A DNA stretch of 64,000 bases. It comes from Mycetocola_A sp015752285. GTDB lineage: Bacteria > Actinomycetota > Actinomycetes > Actinomycetales > Microbacteriaceae. The notes beneath the pieces were generated by a model, which saw only the letters and a list, made by a program, of their open reading frames with translations, ran no database searches and was not told where the DNA came from. A program made the translations under genes and the position numbers. Location of the stretch: assembly GCF_015752285.1 (NCBI RefSeq), contig NZ_JADOUY010000002.1, positions 434,001 to 498,000 of the forward strand, given 5' to 3'. Shown in pieces: positions 1-8,790 of the stretch (position 1 is the stretch's first letter; every line of letters starts with the position of its first letter).

Positions 1-733
1 GCTCATCGTCGCCGCCGGCCTGCTCACGCTTCGTGCTCTCGCCCGGACCGGCGCCATCCCCGCTGACGTCGGGATCGCCGGCCACTCGGTCGGGGAGATC
101 ACCGCAGCCGCCGGTGCCGGTGTCCTCGACGACCTCGATGCGATGCGCTTCGTCGCGGCCAGGGCCACGGAAATGGCCGCCGCTGCCGCGGCGACTCCCA
201 CAGGGATGAGTGCGGTCCTCGGTGGGGACGTTGACGCACTTCTCGCCCGGCTCGAGGAACTCGACCTTCAGCCCGCGAATTTCAACGGAGGTGGGCAGAT
301 CGTCGTGGCCGGAGCACTCGACGCACTGGCCGATTTGAGTTCCGCCCCCCTGCCGGGCACCCGAGTCATCCCCCTGCAGGTCGCCGGGGCGTTCCACACC
401 CGCTACATGGAACACGCCCGAGAGGCACTCGCTCCGGCGGCAGCGGCACTCACTCCCGTCGATCCGGCGCGACCGCTGTGGACGAACGCCGACGGCTCAC
501 TCGTTGCGTCTGGTGCGCGATTCGTCGACCTGCTCGTCGGGCAGGTCGCGTCTCCTGTGCGCTGGGACCTCACCATGGAGTCGATGCAGTCCGCAGGAGT
601 GACCGGCATCATCGAACTGGCCCCAGCCGGCGCACTCACCGGGCTGGCGCGTCGCGGCCTCAAGGGAACTCCAGCCGTGGCGATCAAGACCCCGGACGAC
701 ATCCAGGCCGCACACGATCTGCTTGCCGCCTGA
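1..733 (+). CDS. fabD: Malonyl-CoA:ACP transacylase FabD, 5' end outside window
   Basis: This is the C-terminal ~243 residues of FabD, which moves the malonyl group from CoA to acyl carrier protein to feed fatty acid elongation in the cytoplasm. The reading frame is open from base 2. The catalytic serine lies in GHSVGE (bases 80-97) and the active-site histidine in GAFHTRYM near base 394. The family is about 300 residues, so roughly 60 are missing upstream of the window. fabH follows 44 bases downstream on the same strand, then acpP and fabF, the usual actinobacterial FAS-II operon. Confidence 0.95.
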   Translation, partial: LIVAAGLLTLRALARTGAIPADVGIAGHSVGEITAAAGAGVLDDLDAMRFVAARATEMAAAAAATPTGMSAVLGGDVDALLARLEELDLQPANFNGGGQIVVAGALDALADLSSAPLPGTRVIPLQVAGAFHTRYMEHAREALAPAAAALTPVDPARPLWTNADGSLVASGARFVDLLVGQVASPVRWDLTMESMQSAGVTGIIELAPAGALTGLARRGLKGTPAVAIKTPDDIQAAHDLLAA

Positions 734-777
734 GCGGCAGAGCTTCTACCCGAATTCGGATCAGACGAGGAAGACGC

Positions 778-1782
778 ATGACCACACCCATTCTGAAACA
801 GTCCCAGGGCCCTGCGTTCACCCGAATCCTTGGACTCGGTGCGGCGCGCGGGGACATCTCTGTTCCCAACGACGATCTCGTCGGTCCGATCGACTCGTCG
901 GATGAATGGATCCGCCAGCGCACGGGCATCATCACCCGTACCCGTGCAAGTGAGGACGTCCTCGCGGTCGACCTCGCCACAGACGCCGCCAGGGAGGCCA
1001 TCACCGTCTCCGGCGTTGACCCGAGCCAGATCGATGCGGTCATCATCGCGACCATCAGCAACATCCAGCAGACGCCGTCGATGGCAGCCGTCGTCGCCGA
1101 CCGTGTCGGTTCGAACCCGGCAGCCGCATACGACCTCAATGCGGCGTGCGCCGGCTACCCATACGCGATCGCCCAGGCAGACGCCCTGATCCGGTCGGGC
1201 GCAGCTCACTACGTTCTCGTCATCGGGGCAGAGAAGCTCTCAGACGTCGTCGACCCCGCCGACCGGTCCATCTCGTTCCTCCTGGGCGACGGGGCAGGGG
1301 CAGCGGTCGTTGGACCGAGCGAATTCCCCGGGATCTCGCAGACCGTCTGGGGCTCGGACGGGTCGAAGGCGGGAGCGGTCGGCATGAATGCCACCCTCCA
1401 GCAGTACCGCCGCGGCGAGGCCGAGTGGCCGACGCTGCGCCAGGAAGGGCAGACCGTCTTCCGCTGGGCCGTCTGGGACATGGCGAAGGTCGCCAAGCAG
1501 GCGCTGGATGCCGCAGGCGTCACCGCAGACCAGCTCGCAGCCTTCATTCCCCACCAGGCGAACATGCGTATCGTCGACGAGTTCGCCAAACAGCTGAAGC
1601 TGCCGGAGAGCGTCGTCATCGCACGTGACATCGCCACGACCGGAAACACGTCGGCGGCATCCATCCCGCTGGCCGCGCACCGTCTGCTCGCCGAGAACCC
1701 TGAGCTCAGCGGCGGTCTCGCCCTGCAGATCGGATTCGGAGCCGGCCTGGTGTTCGCCGCGCAGGTCGTCGTCCTTCCCTAG
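778..1782 (+). CDS. fabH: 3-oxoacyl-ACP synthase III FabH
   Basis: This 334-residue protein starts the fatty acid chain by condensing an acyl-CoA with malonyl-ACP. The catalytic triad is visible: C124 in NAACAGYP, H259 in IPHQAN and N290 in TTGNTSAASIP. The ATG at 778 is chosen because homologous sequence begins there; the longer open frame upstream only overlaps fabD. A branched-chain primer preference is likely for an actinobacterium but cannot be read from the sequence. Confidence 0.96.
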   Translation: MTTPILKQSQGPAFTRILGLGAARGDISVPNDDLVGPIDSSDEWIRQRTGIITRTRASEDVLAVDLATDAAREAITVSGVDPSQIDAVIIATISNIQQTPSMAAVVADRVGSNPAAAYDLNAACAGYPYAIAQADALIRSGAAHYVLVIGAEKLSDVVDPADRSISFLLGDGAGAAVVGPSEFPGISQTVWGSDGSKAGAVGMNATLQQYRRGEAEWPTLRQEGQTVFRWAVWDMAKVAKQALDAAGVTADQLAAFIPHQANMRIVDEFAKQLKLPESVVIARDIATTGNTSAASIPLAAHRLLAENPELSGGLALQIGFGAGLVFAAQVVVLP

Positions 1783-1867
1783 AACTCTCTGTTCCCCCGC
1801 GCGAGTCCCTCGCGCCATCACCCGAATAGACTGTTTCACGGTCAATCGATACCCAAGGAGAAAAACA

Positions 1868-2116
1868 ATGGCACTGTCCACCGAAGAAGTCCTCGCCGGC
1901 CTGGCGGAACTCGTCAACGATGAGACGGGCATCGCAGCCGACACCGTCGAACTCGACAAGTCGTTCACCGACGACCTCGACATCGACTCGATCTCGATGA
2001 TGACCATCGTCGTCAACGCCGAAGAGAAGTTCGACGTCAAGATCCCCGACGAAGAGGTAAAGAACCTGAAGACCGTCGGCGATGCCGTCGACTTCATCGT
2101 CAAGGCGCAGGCCTAA
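1868..2116 (+). CDS. acpP: Acyl carrier protein
   Basis: An acidic 82-residue carrier whose S41, in DLDIDSIS, takes the phosphopantetheine arm. The motif is DSI rather than the more common DSL, a variant I associate with actinobacterial ACPs. An AAGGAG ribosome site sits about 7 bases before the ATG. It lies between fabH and fabF in the same operon and carries the growing chain between their products. The open frame continues upstream without a plausible start, so the short form is used. Confidence 0.96.
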   Translation: MALSTEEVLAGLAELVNDETGIAADTVELDKSFTDDLDIDSISMMTIVVNAEEKFDVKIPDEEVKNLKTVGDAVDFIVKAQA

Positions 2117-2232
2117 CAACCCCGTCCCAGCGGCGTGTGGGAGACGGACCGAGCATTCGGACCGTCTCCCGCCCGCCGAGGACCCGCCTTTCCCCTTCGT
2201 ATCGCTGACCACGCACCAGGAGAGTTCCACGC

Positions 2233-3468
2233 ATGTCCAAGAAGATCGTCGTCACCGGCATCGGCGCCAGCTCGCCCCTCGGCGGAACGGCCAGGGAATC
2301 CTGGAACGCACTGCTGGCCGGTGAATCCGGCATCCGCACCCTCGAGTACGACTGGGTAGCCGAACACAACCTTCCCGTCACCTTCGCCGGCGAAGCCAAG
2401 GTGCGTCCGTCGGAGATCCTCGAACGCCAGGAGGTGAAGCGTCTCGACCCATCGAGTCAGTTCGCTCTCGTCTCCGCCCGCGAAGCCTGGGCAGACGCCG
2501 GTTCCCCCGACGTCGACCCGCTGCGCGTCGGTGTCGACTACTCCACCGGCATCGGTGGACTGTGGACACTCCTCGACGCCTGGGACACGCTCAAGGAGAA
2601 GGGCCCGCGCCGGGTCCTCCCGATGACCATCCCGATGCTCATGCCCAACGCCGCCTCTGCCGCGATCAGCATGGCAATCCCTTCTCGCGCTTATTCGCGG
2701 ACCGACGTCTCCGCCTGCGCGTCGAGCACCGAGGCGATCGCGAACGCCTACGAGCACCTGCAGTCCGGTCTGGCGGATGTCGTGATCGCCGGCGGCACCG
2801 AATCCGTCGTCCACCCGCTTCCGATCGCCGCGTTCGCCGCCATGCAGGCGCTGTCCCGCCGGAATGATTCCCCCGAGACGGCATCCCGCCCCTACGACGT
2901 CTCCCGCGACGGATTCGTGCTCGGTGAAGGTGCCGCGTCGATCGTCCTCGAGACCGAAGAGCACGCCCTCGCCCGCGGGGCCCGGATCTACGCCGAACTC
3001 GCCGGTGGTTCGGTGACCAGCGACTCGTACCACATCACGGCCCCTGACCCCGAGGGATCGGCCGCTGCGCGAGCCATGCTCGCTGCCGTCGAAAGCTCGG
3101 GAGCACGTCTCAGCGACGTTGTGCACGTCAACGCGCACGCCACAAGCACGCCGGTCGGAGACATCGCCGAGTACAACGCTCTGCTGAGGGTCTTCGGTGA
3201 CCACCTGCCCAACATCGCCGTTTCGGCGACGAAGGCGGCAACTGGCCACCTGCTCGGCGGCACCGGCGCTCTCGAAGCGATCTTCACGATTCTCGCTCTG
3301 CATGAGCGCACAGCACCGCCGACGATCAACCTCTCGGATCAGGACCCCGCTATTCCGCTCGACGTCGTCACCTCACCCAGAAACCTCGGTTCGGGCGACC
3401 TGCTCGCGATCAGTAATTCCTTCGGGTTCGGCGGCCACAACGCGGTCGTCGCATTCAGGAGCGTCTGA
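2233..3468 (+). CDS. fabF: 3-oxoacyl-ACP synthase II FabF
   Basis: This 411-residue elongating condensing enzyme adds malonyl units to acyl-ACP. The thiolase-fold active site is intact: C162 in VSACASS, H302 in NAHATSTP, K334 and H339 in SATKAATGHLLGG. An AGGAG site precedes the ATG. It is the last gene of the operon and is followed directly by a strong hairpin terminator. Confidence 0.96.
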   Translation: MSKKIVVTGIGASSPLGGTARESWNALLAGESGIRTLEYDWVAEHNLPVTFAGEAKVRPSEILERQEVKRLDPSSQFALVSAREAWADAGSPDVDPLRVGVDYSTGIGGLWTLLDAWDTLKEKGPRRVLPMTIPMLMPNAASAAISMAIPSRAYSRTDVSACASSTEAIANAYEHLQSGLADVVIAGGTESVVHPLPIAAFAAMQALSRRNDSPETASRPYDVSRDGFVLGEGAASIVLETEEHALARGARIYAELAGGSVTSDSYHITAPDPEGSAAARAMLAAVESSGARLSDVVHVNAHATSTPVGDIAEYNALLRVFGDHLPNIAVSATKAATGHLLGGTGALEAIFTILALHERTAPPTINLSDQDPAIPLDVVTSPRNLGSGDLLAISNSFGFGGHNAVVAFRSV

Positions 3469-3481
3469 ACCGTCACAGCAC

Positions 3482-3515
3482 AGAACCCCCGGCGAAGACA
3501 TTCGCCGGGGGTTCT
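3482..3515 (+). terminator. Hairpin terminator between fabF and the DUF3145 gene
   Basis: A perfect 15-base inverted repeat (3482-3496 and 3501-3515) with a 4-base loop, followed by a short T-rich stretch on the plus strand. It sits between convergent genes, so it may end transcription from both sides. Confidence 0.85.
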
Positions 3516-3616
3516 TCTGTAAACAGGATCGCGCCGTTTCAACGACGAACCGGCCAGGAAATCACCAACCGGAACATCTGAGGCCACTGGCACTCATCTG
3601 TAGCTTGTTCTCGTGA

Positions 3617-4120
3617 TCAGCCGACTTTATGGAGCCAGACGACCGAGGAGTCGTCGGAGGCGTGCCTGAACGGTTCGAGCTCATCGTCCCAGGCCTGGCC
3701 GAGTGCGACGCGCAGTTCGCGCTGCAGTTCGGCGGCGTTCGACCCGGCGACCTCCATGGCGTAGCGCACGCGATCCTCAGGGATCACGACGTTGCCGGCG
3801 GTATCGGTCTGGGCGAAGAAGATACCGAGGTCAGGAGTGTGCAACCAGCGGCCGCCGTCCGACCCTGGAGTGGGATCCTCGGTCACTTCGAACCGAAGGT
3901 GTTCCCACCCGCGCAGCGATGAGGCGAGAGCGGCGCCCATTCCCTGGTAACCCTCCCAGTAGAACTCGGTGCGCTGGGCTCCTGTGAGAACCGGCTGATC
4001 CTCCCAGGAGAAATTCACGGCGCGACCTAGAGCGCGCCCAGCTGCCCATTCGACATGCGGGCAGAGCGCGCGCGGAGAGGAGTGAACTAAAATCACCCCT
4101 CGTGCGACAGATGCCACCAT
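3617..4120 (-). CDS. DUF3145 family protein
   Basis: A 167-residue protein of unknown function from an actinobacterium-restricted family. The N-terminal region VHSSPRALCPHVEWA is characteristic. The start at 4120 is chosen because a perfect GGAGGAG lies just upstream; the open frame extends 34 codons further to 4222 but that part lacks a ribosome site and family likeness. It is convergent with fabF. I know of no assigned function. Confidence 0.85.
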   Translation of the reverse strand: MVASVARGVILVHSSPRALCPHVEWAAGRALGRAVNFSWEDQPVLTGAQRTEFYWEGYQGMGAALASSLRGWEHLRFEVTEDPTPGSDGGRWLHTPDLGIFFAQTDTAGNVVIPEDRVRYAMEVAGSNAAELQRELRVALGQAWDDELEPFRHASDDSSVVWLHKVG

Positions 4121-4364
4121 GATCTCCTCCATTTCCTGTGGTACGTCTTCCCCAACGACCGTGGAAATGCCTGAGTGGTGCAGCATCCTATGAAATTGTC
4201 GGCTCGAGGCCGTTGCAGTCATTATGCCTTACCCGACCGCGAAATCACAACGATGTCATTCAGTGAGGCACTCCTCGTTGCCCCGAACGCCACAAACCTG
4301 AGCTATACCCGGTAGAGTTTTGAGGTGCTCCTGGCCTCTCGCCGGGTGAAAGGCAAGGTGAGTC

Positions 4365-4934
4365 ATGGCTATACGCGACGGAATCCTGGCAGTTCTTTCT
4401 CTCGGCCCCGGCTATGGTCTCGCTGTGCGCGACGAACTTCTCGCCCGTGCCCCGCACCGTACCGATCTCAACGTCGGTCAGGTGTACAGCACCCTCGACC
4501 GCCTCGTACGCGACGGGCTGGTCGACACCGGCACGTTGACGGACGACAACCTTCCCCTCTACACGATCACGCCAGAGGGCTTGGAGGCCGTCGCGCGGTG
4601 GCTTTCGCTCCCCGCGGCTCCTGATCCCCGGTCGTGGTCCGACCTGATGGACCAGGTCCTGATCGGCTCGAGCCTGCCCGGTCGGGACTGGGAAGAGCTA
4701 CTCGACCGGCATGACGTGGCCTGGCGGGCGGCACTGGCGGCGCCGAAGCCGGATGCTGTCCGGCCGGCACATCTCCTCGCGGAGTCGGCAATGCTGCACT
4801 GGGCACAGGCCGCCCTGGCCTGGCTCGATGACGCGCGCGTCGCTTTCGGTCGCTCCGATCCTGCCTTGCCGCTCCGAGGCATCCGTCCGTTGCGTGGCCG
4901 TAGACCACAGCACACACCAGAGGCACACCCTTGA
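4365..4934 (+). CDS. PadR family transcriptional regulator
   Basis: A 189-residue PadR-type repressor. The N-terminal winged helix (residues 1-75) has the family patterns GYGLAVRDELL, NVGQVYSTLDRLVRDGLV and YTITPEGLEAVARWL. The C-terminal part (about 100-165) is predicted helical and probably dimerises. It ends 86 bases before ligD on the same strand, so the two could share a transcript. A possible -10 hexamer TATACC is at 4304-4309. The ligand is unknown. Confidence 0.85.
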   Translation: MAIRDGILAVLSLGPGYGLAVRDELLARAPHRTDLNVGQVYSTLDRLVRDGLVDTGTLTDDNLPLYTITPEGLEAVARWLSLPAAPDPRSWSDLMDQVLIGSSLPGRDWEELLDRHDVAWRAALAAPKPDAVRPAHLLAESAMLHWAQAALAWLDDARVAFGRSDPALPLRGIRPLRGRRPQHTPEAHP

Positions 4935-4966
4935 GTGAGTCCCCCGGCGGCGATACGCTGCCCGGC

Positions 4967-5017
4967 ATGACTTACCACTTCACCGTAGCGGTCCCGCCAG
5001 GCGGAAAGGCTGCCTGA
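4967..5017 (+). other. Possible 16-codon leader reading frame before ligD
   Basis: ATG at 4967 opens 16 codons, encoding MTYHFTVAVPPGGKAA, that end at a TGA 3 bases before the ligD ATG and in the same frame. No strong ribosome site precedes it. It could be a coupling leader, or the remnant of an older start separated by a stop codon. Confidence 0.2.
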
Positions 5018-5020
5018 GTC

Positions 5021-7516
5021 ATGGTCGCGCGCGGAGGAGACCGCCAGGCCGTGATCGTCGACGGCCGCCGGATCACCGTCACCAATCTCGACAAGGTGAT
5101 GTACCCGGAGACCGGAACGACAAAGGCCGACGTGTTGCGGTACTACGCCGAGATCGCCGATGTGCTGGTGCCGTACACGGCCAACAGGCCGGCGACACGC
5201 AAGCGATGGGTGCACGGAGTGGGAACCACTGAACGGCCTGGTGAAGTGTTCTACCAGAAGAACCTCGATGAATCGACGCCGGGATGGGTGTCGCGCCGGT
5301 CGATCGAGCACAGTGCAGGGCCCAACGAGTATCCACTCGTCAACGACCGGGCGACGCTCACCTGGCTCGCACAGATGTCGGTGCTCGAGATCCACGTGCC
5401 TCAGTGGCAGTTCGAACGCACAGGAGGACGGCGCAACCCCGACCGTCTCGTGCTCGACCTCGACCCAGGAGACGGCGTCGGCCTGGTCGAGTGCGCCGAG
5501 GTCGCACGCTGGGCGCGGGAGATCCTCGTCGACATGGGACTCGAGCCGTACCCGGTGACGAGCGGCAGCAAAGGTATCCACCTCTACGCTCCCCTCGACG
5601 GGCGATGGACCTCTGACCAGGTCTCGACCGTTGCCCACGAACTCGCCCGCGCATTGGAAGCCGATCATCGGGAACTGGTCGTCAGCGACATGAAGAAGAC
5701 GCTGCGCACCGGCAAGGTTCTCGTCGATTGGAGCCAGAACAATCAGGCCAAGACGACGATTGCACCGTACTCGTTGCGTGGCAGGCTCCATCCGATGGTG
5801 GCCGCTCCCCGGACCTGGCGGGAACTGTCGTCGCCGTCACTGGCACAACTCGACTTCGAGGAGGTTCTCGAGCGGGTCGACAAGCGAGGAGATCTGCTCG
5901 CGCCCCTCCTCGCATCCCGCGACGCCGGGCTCGGACCGACTCCCGCCCACCAGGCGACGTTCGATGCCACTCCCGAATCACTCGACAGACTGGCGAAGTA
6001 CCGGAGCATGCGCGACGGCAGCAGGACGCCCGAGCCGGTACCGGATGCCGCGGCGCAGGTCACCAGCGGAAATTCGTTCGTCATCCAGGAACACCACGCC
6101 CGGCGCCTGCACTACGACTTCCGGCTCGAGTACGAGGGTGTGCTCGTTTCGTGGGCCGTGCCGAAAGGCCCACCGCTGGACGGCGCAAGCAATCACCTCG
6201 CGGTTCAGACCGAAGACCACCCGCTCGAGTACGGGACGTTCGAGGGTGTGATCCCTGCGGGCGAATACGGCGCGGGAAACGTATCGATCTGGGATCACGG
6301 CACGTTCGAGCTCGAGAAATGGCGCGAAGGGAAGGAGGTCATCGCGACCCTCACCGGCGCACCGGACGGTGGTCTCGGCGGTGTCGCCAGGAAATACGCA
6401 CTCATCCATACATCGCGCCCCGGCGCGGAGAACAACTGGCTCATCCATCTCATGGACGGGTCAAAACACCCGGCGGGCCGCGGCAGTCGAGCACTGAGAT
6501 CAGGGGTCACTACCCGGACGCTCGCTGCTGCTGCTGCTGCTGCTGACGATGTCGCTCCGATTTCACGTCCGTTGCGCTCCCCCATGCTTGCGACGAACGG
6601 AGTGCAGGCCGACATCGATGCCGATGAAGACTGGGCGTTCGAGATGAAGTGGGATGGCTACCGGGCCATCGCCTACCTCGACGGCACCGACGTGAGGCTG
6701 GTCAGCCGAAACGGCAAGGACCTCACGTCCACATTCCCGGAGCTGGTGCGCCCGCTCCGAGAAGCGGTCACACCACGCTCTGCTGTTCTCGATGGCGAGA
6801 TCGTCGCGCTCGACCGCAAGGGGAGGCCCAACTTCGGATATCTCCAGTCGCGCGCCGGACTGACCGAGGAGCAGTCCGCAGCGCGGTCCGCCACAATCGA
6901 GATGATGCTGTTCGACCTGATCGAACTCGACAATCACGACATCGCCGGCGATGACTACGACGTGCGCCGGGCGGCACTCGTCGCGAGCGTCACACCCACG
7001 GGGGCGATCCAGGTGCCGGAGGAATTCGACGGAGACCTCGACGCTGCACTCGCCTCGAGCACGAGCCTCGGTCTGGAAGGGGTGATCGCGAAGGTCAGAG
7101 ACAGCCGATACGCAGAAGGTCGACGGTCTCGGGCGTGGATCAAACTCAAGCACCAGAAGTCGCAGGAGGTCGTCGTCGTCGGCTGGCGGCCTGGCGCGGG
7201 AAGCGCTGCCGGCGGCATCGGGTCACTCGTGCTCGGTATCCCGGATGCCGACGGCATCCGCTATGCCGGGCGGGTCGGCACCGGGTTCTCCGATTCTGAG
7301 CGGCGCGCTATGGTCACCCGCTTTCGTACCATGGCGCGAACCTCACCCCCGATTCACGATGCACCGCGTGACGAGCTACTGCACGTGCACTGGATCGACC
7401 CTCTCCTCGTCGGGGAGGTCACGTTCATGGAGTGGACGAGCGCAGGGTCGCTGCGGCATTCATCCTGGAAGGGGTGGCGACCGGATAAATCACCGGAGGA
7501 CGTCAGCATCGAGTAG
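5021..7516 (+). CDS. ligD: Multifunctional ATP-dependent DNA ligase LigD
   Basis: This 831-residue enzyme carries the three activities of bacterial non-homologous end joining in the order polymerase, 3'-phosphoesterase, ligase, as in mycobacteria. The primase-type polymerase domain (about 1-290) has the metal pair D146/D148 in VLDLDPGD. The phosphoesterase domain (about 340-480) has EHHARRLHYDFRLE with H358/H359. The ligase domain (about 530-831) has the adenylated lysine K543 in EMKWDGYR. A run of seven alanines links the last two domains. No ku gene is in the window, although LigD normally works with Ku. Confidence 0.95.
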   Translation: MVARGGDRQAVIVDGRRITVTNLDKVMYPETGTTKADVLRYYAEIADVLVPYTANRPATRKRWVHGVGTTERPGEVFYQKNLDESTPGWVSRRSIEHSAGPNEYPLVNDRATLTWLAQMSVLEIHVPQWQFERTGGRRNPDRLVLDLDPGDGVGLVECAEVARWAREILVDMGLEPYPVTSGSKGIHLYAPLDGRWTSDQVSTVAHELARALEADHRELVVSDMKKTLRTGKVLVDWSQNNQAKTTIAPYSLRGRLHPMVAAPRTWRELSSPSLAQLDFEEVLERVDKRGDLLAPLLASRDAGLGPTPAHQATFDATPESLDRLAKYRSMRDGSRTPEPVPDAAAQVTSGNSFVIQEHHARRLHYDFRLEYEGVLVSWAVPKGPPLDGASNHLAVQTEDHPLEYGTFEGVIPAGEYGAGNVSIWDHGTFELEKWREGKEVIATLTGAPDGGLGGVARKYALIHTSRPGAENNWLIHLMDGSKHPAGRGSRALRSGVTTRTLAAAAAAADDVAPISRPLRSPMLATNGVQADIDADEDWAFEMKWDGYRAIAYLDGTDVRLVSRNGKDLTSTFPELVRPLREAVTPRSAVLDGEIVALDRKGRPNFGYLQSRAGLTEEQSAARSATIEMMLFDLIELDNHDIAGDDYDVRRAALVASVTPTGAIQVPEEFDGDLDAALASSTSLGLEGVIAKVRDSRYAEGRRSRAWIKLKHQKSQEVVVVGWRPGAGSAAGGIGSLVLGIPDADGIRYAGRVGTGFSDSERRAMVTRFRTMARTSPPIHDAPRDELLHVHWIDPLLVGEVTFMEWTSAGSLRHSSWKGWRPDKSPEDVSIE
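6524..6544 (+). repeat. (GCT)7 trinucleotide repeat inside ligD
   Basis: Seven GCT codons in a row encode the alanine linker between the phosphoesterase and ligase domains. GCT is a minor alanine codon here, where GCC, GCG and GCA dominate, so the run looks like a microsatellite. Length changes would stay in frame. Confidence 0.9.
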
Positions 7517-7583
7517 CCCGTGGTCGGGATACCGTTTCTTCCGCGTTCGCCTGGCTGTCGGTTGCGGGTGCTTGACTGATGGG

Positions 7584-8435
7584 ATGCAGTCGTCCACAGA
7601 GCTCCCACTCGGTTATCACGTCGAATTCCTCGCGGTCTCCGTTCCCCTGCCGACCGCCACGCGCGATCTCGTCGAACTCGGTTACGTGCATTTCACGGTG
7701 CTTCTCGACGCGAAGCGACGGCTCGCGGCGGCCACCGCTGTGAATATCGACGGCGCGGCGCTCGTGGACCTCGGTCGGGGAGACGACTGGCATCTCGATT
7801 CGCGAGTCTCTCCCGATGAGCAGGCCGGACCAGACCTCTACCGCGGCAACGACCTTGATCGTGGTCATCTCGTGCGCAGGCGAGACCCCGTCTGGGGAGA
7901 AACCGCACTGGCTTCCCGGGCTAACGCCGATACGTTCGCGTACACCAACGCGGCGCCGCAGGCTGCCGACTTCAACCAGTCCAAAGAACTCTGGCTCGGG
8001 CTCGAGGACTATCTCCTCGACTACGCCGCGACGACCGATCAGCGACTCACCGTTCTGACCGGTCCCGTGCTTGACACCGCCGATCCGGTCTATCGCGGCG
8101 TCGGTATTCCGCAGGCGTTCTGGAAGGTCGCAGCGTGGATTGTCGAACGAGCCGATGGGCCTGAATTGGCTTCCACCGCCTATCTCCTCGACCAGAGCCC
8201 CCAACTCGACGAGATCGATCTCCCCGGAGCACGACAGCGCCTGAGCACGGTCGGCGCTCCCCCGGCCCTGGGTCCTTTTCGGACGTTCCAGGTTCCGGTG
8301 CGCGACATAGCGAGGATGACCGGATTAGGTCTCGGCCCGCTCGTGGCCGCAGACCGACTGGAGCGTACGCAGGGAATCCGTCCGCCGTCGACCGGCTGGA
8401 TCGCTCTGGCTACCGTCGACGACATCCGATTGTGA
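7584..8435 (+). CDS. DNA/RNA non-specific endonuclease (NUC1 family)
   Basis: A 283-residue protein with the metal-dependent His-Me finger nuclease signature DRGHLVRRRDP, in which H95 would be the general base, followed by the conserved asparagine region TNAAPQAADFNQ. It may cut DNA or RNA without sequence preference. I see no signal peptide at the chosen ATG, so it looks cytoplasmic unless the start is wrong. Start evidence is weak: no clear ribosome site, and the upstream open frame overlaps ligD. It lies 67 bases after ligD on the same strand. Confidence 0.8.
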   Translation: MQSSTELPLGYHVEFLAVSVPLPTATRDLVELGYVHFTVLLDAKRRLAAATAVNIDGAALVDLGRGDDWHLDSRVSPDEQAGPDLYRGNDLDRGHLVRRRDPVWGETALASRANADTFAYTNAAPQAADFNQSKELWLGLEDYLLDYAATTDQRLTVLTGPVLDTADPVYRGVGIPQAFWKVAAWIVERADGPELASTAYLLDQSPQLDEIDLPGARQRLSTVGAPPALGPFRTFQVPVRDIARMTGLGLGPLVAADRLERTQGIRPPSTGWIALATVDDIRL

Positions 8436-8559
8436 GTGCTCCTCCTCGGCGGCGCGAAACCCCGTTGTCACTTCCGTACGGCCGGAGTACGGTGACGAGG
8501 AACGGCGCCGCAACCAGTCGCGTGAGCCCCCCTACGACGCCTTCGCGAAAGGAGGCTCT

Positions 8560-8748
8560 GTGATGAAGAAACTCCCTCTCAGATGCCGACTTCTCATGCA
8601 CAAATGGGTCGTGATGCAGGACGCCTCGGATGCTCCCCGATACGTCGGGTGCAAGCGGTGCGGTCGAATGAAGGTTCTCGACTCGATGGGCGGCGTCTGG
8701 GGACTCGGACGGAACCTGCTTCTCGATGAGAATAAGGATCGCCAATAG
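8560..8748 (+). CDS. Small DUF1660-like zinc-ribbon protein
   Basis: A 62-residue basic protein with a strong AAAGGAGG site before tandem GTG-ATG starts. It contains CRLLMHKW and a CKRCGR knuckle, a pattern like the small DUF1660 family seen in phages and actinobacteria. A single CxxC plus the upstream Cys/His could hold one zinc ion. The function is unknown. Confidence 0.6.
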   Translation: MMKKLPLRCRLLMHKWVVMQDASDAPRYVGCKRCGRMKVLDSMGGVWGLGRNLLLDENKDRQ

Positions 8749-8790
8749 CCTGCTGGCAGCGGTGTCGGTCGTAGGCCGTACCGTTGCAGC

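Noticed and set aside
478..777. N-terminal extension of FabH by 100 codons
   Set aside because: It overlaps fabD in another frame; homologous sequence starts at 778.
4121..4222. 34-residue N-terminal extension of the DUF3145 protein
   Set aside because: A perfect GGAGGAG precedes the internal ATG at 4120 and the extension has no family likeness.
8470..8510. Short CCGTAC/GTACGG inverted repeat before the small zinc-ribbon gene
   Set aside because: Six-base arms in high-GC DNA are expected often; no second copy was seen.
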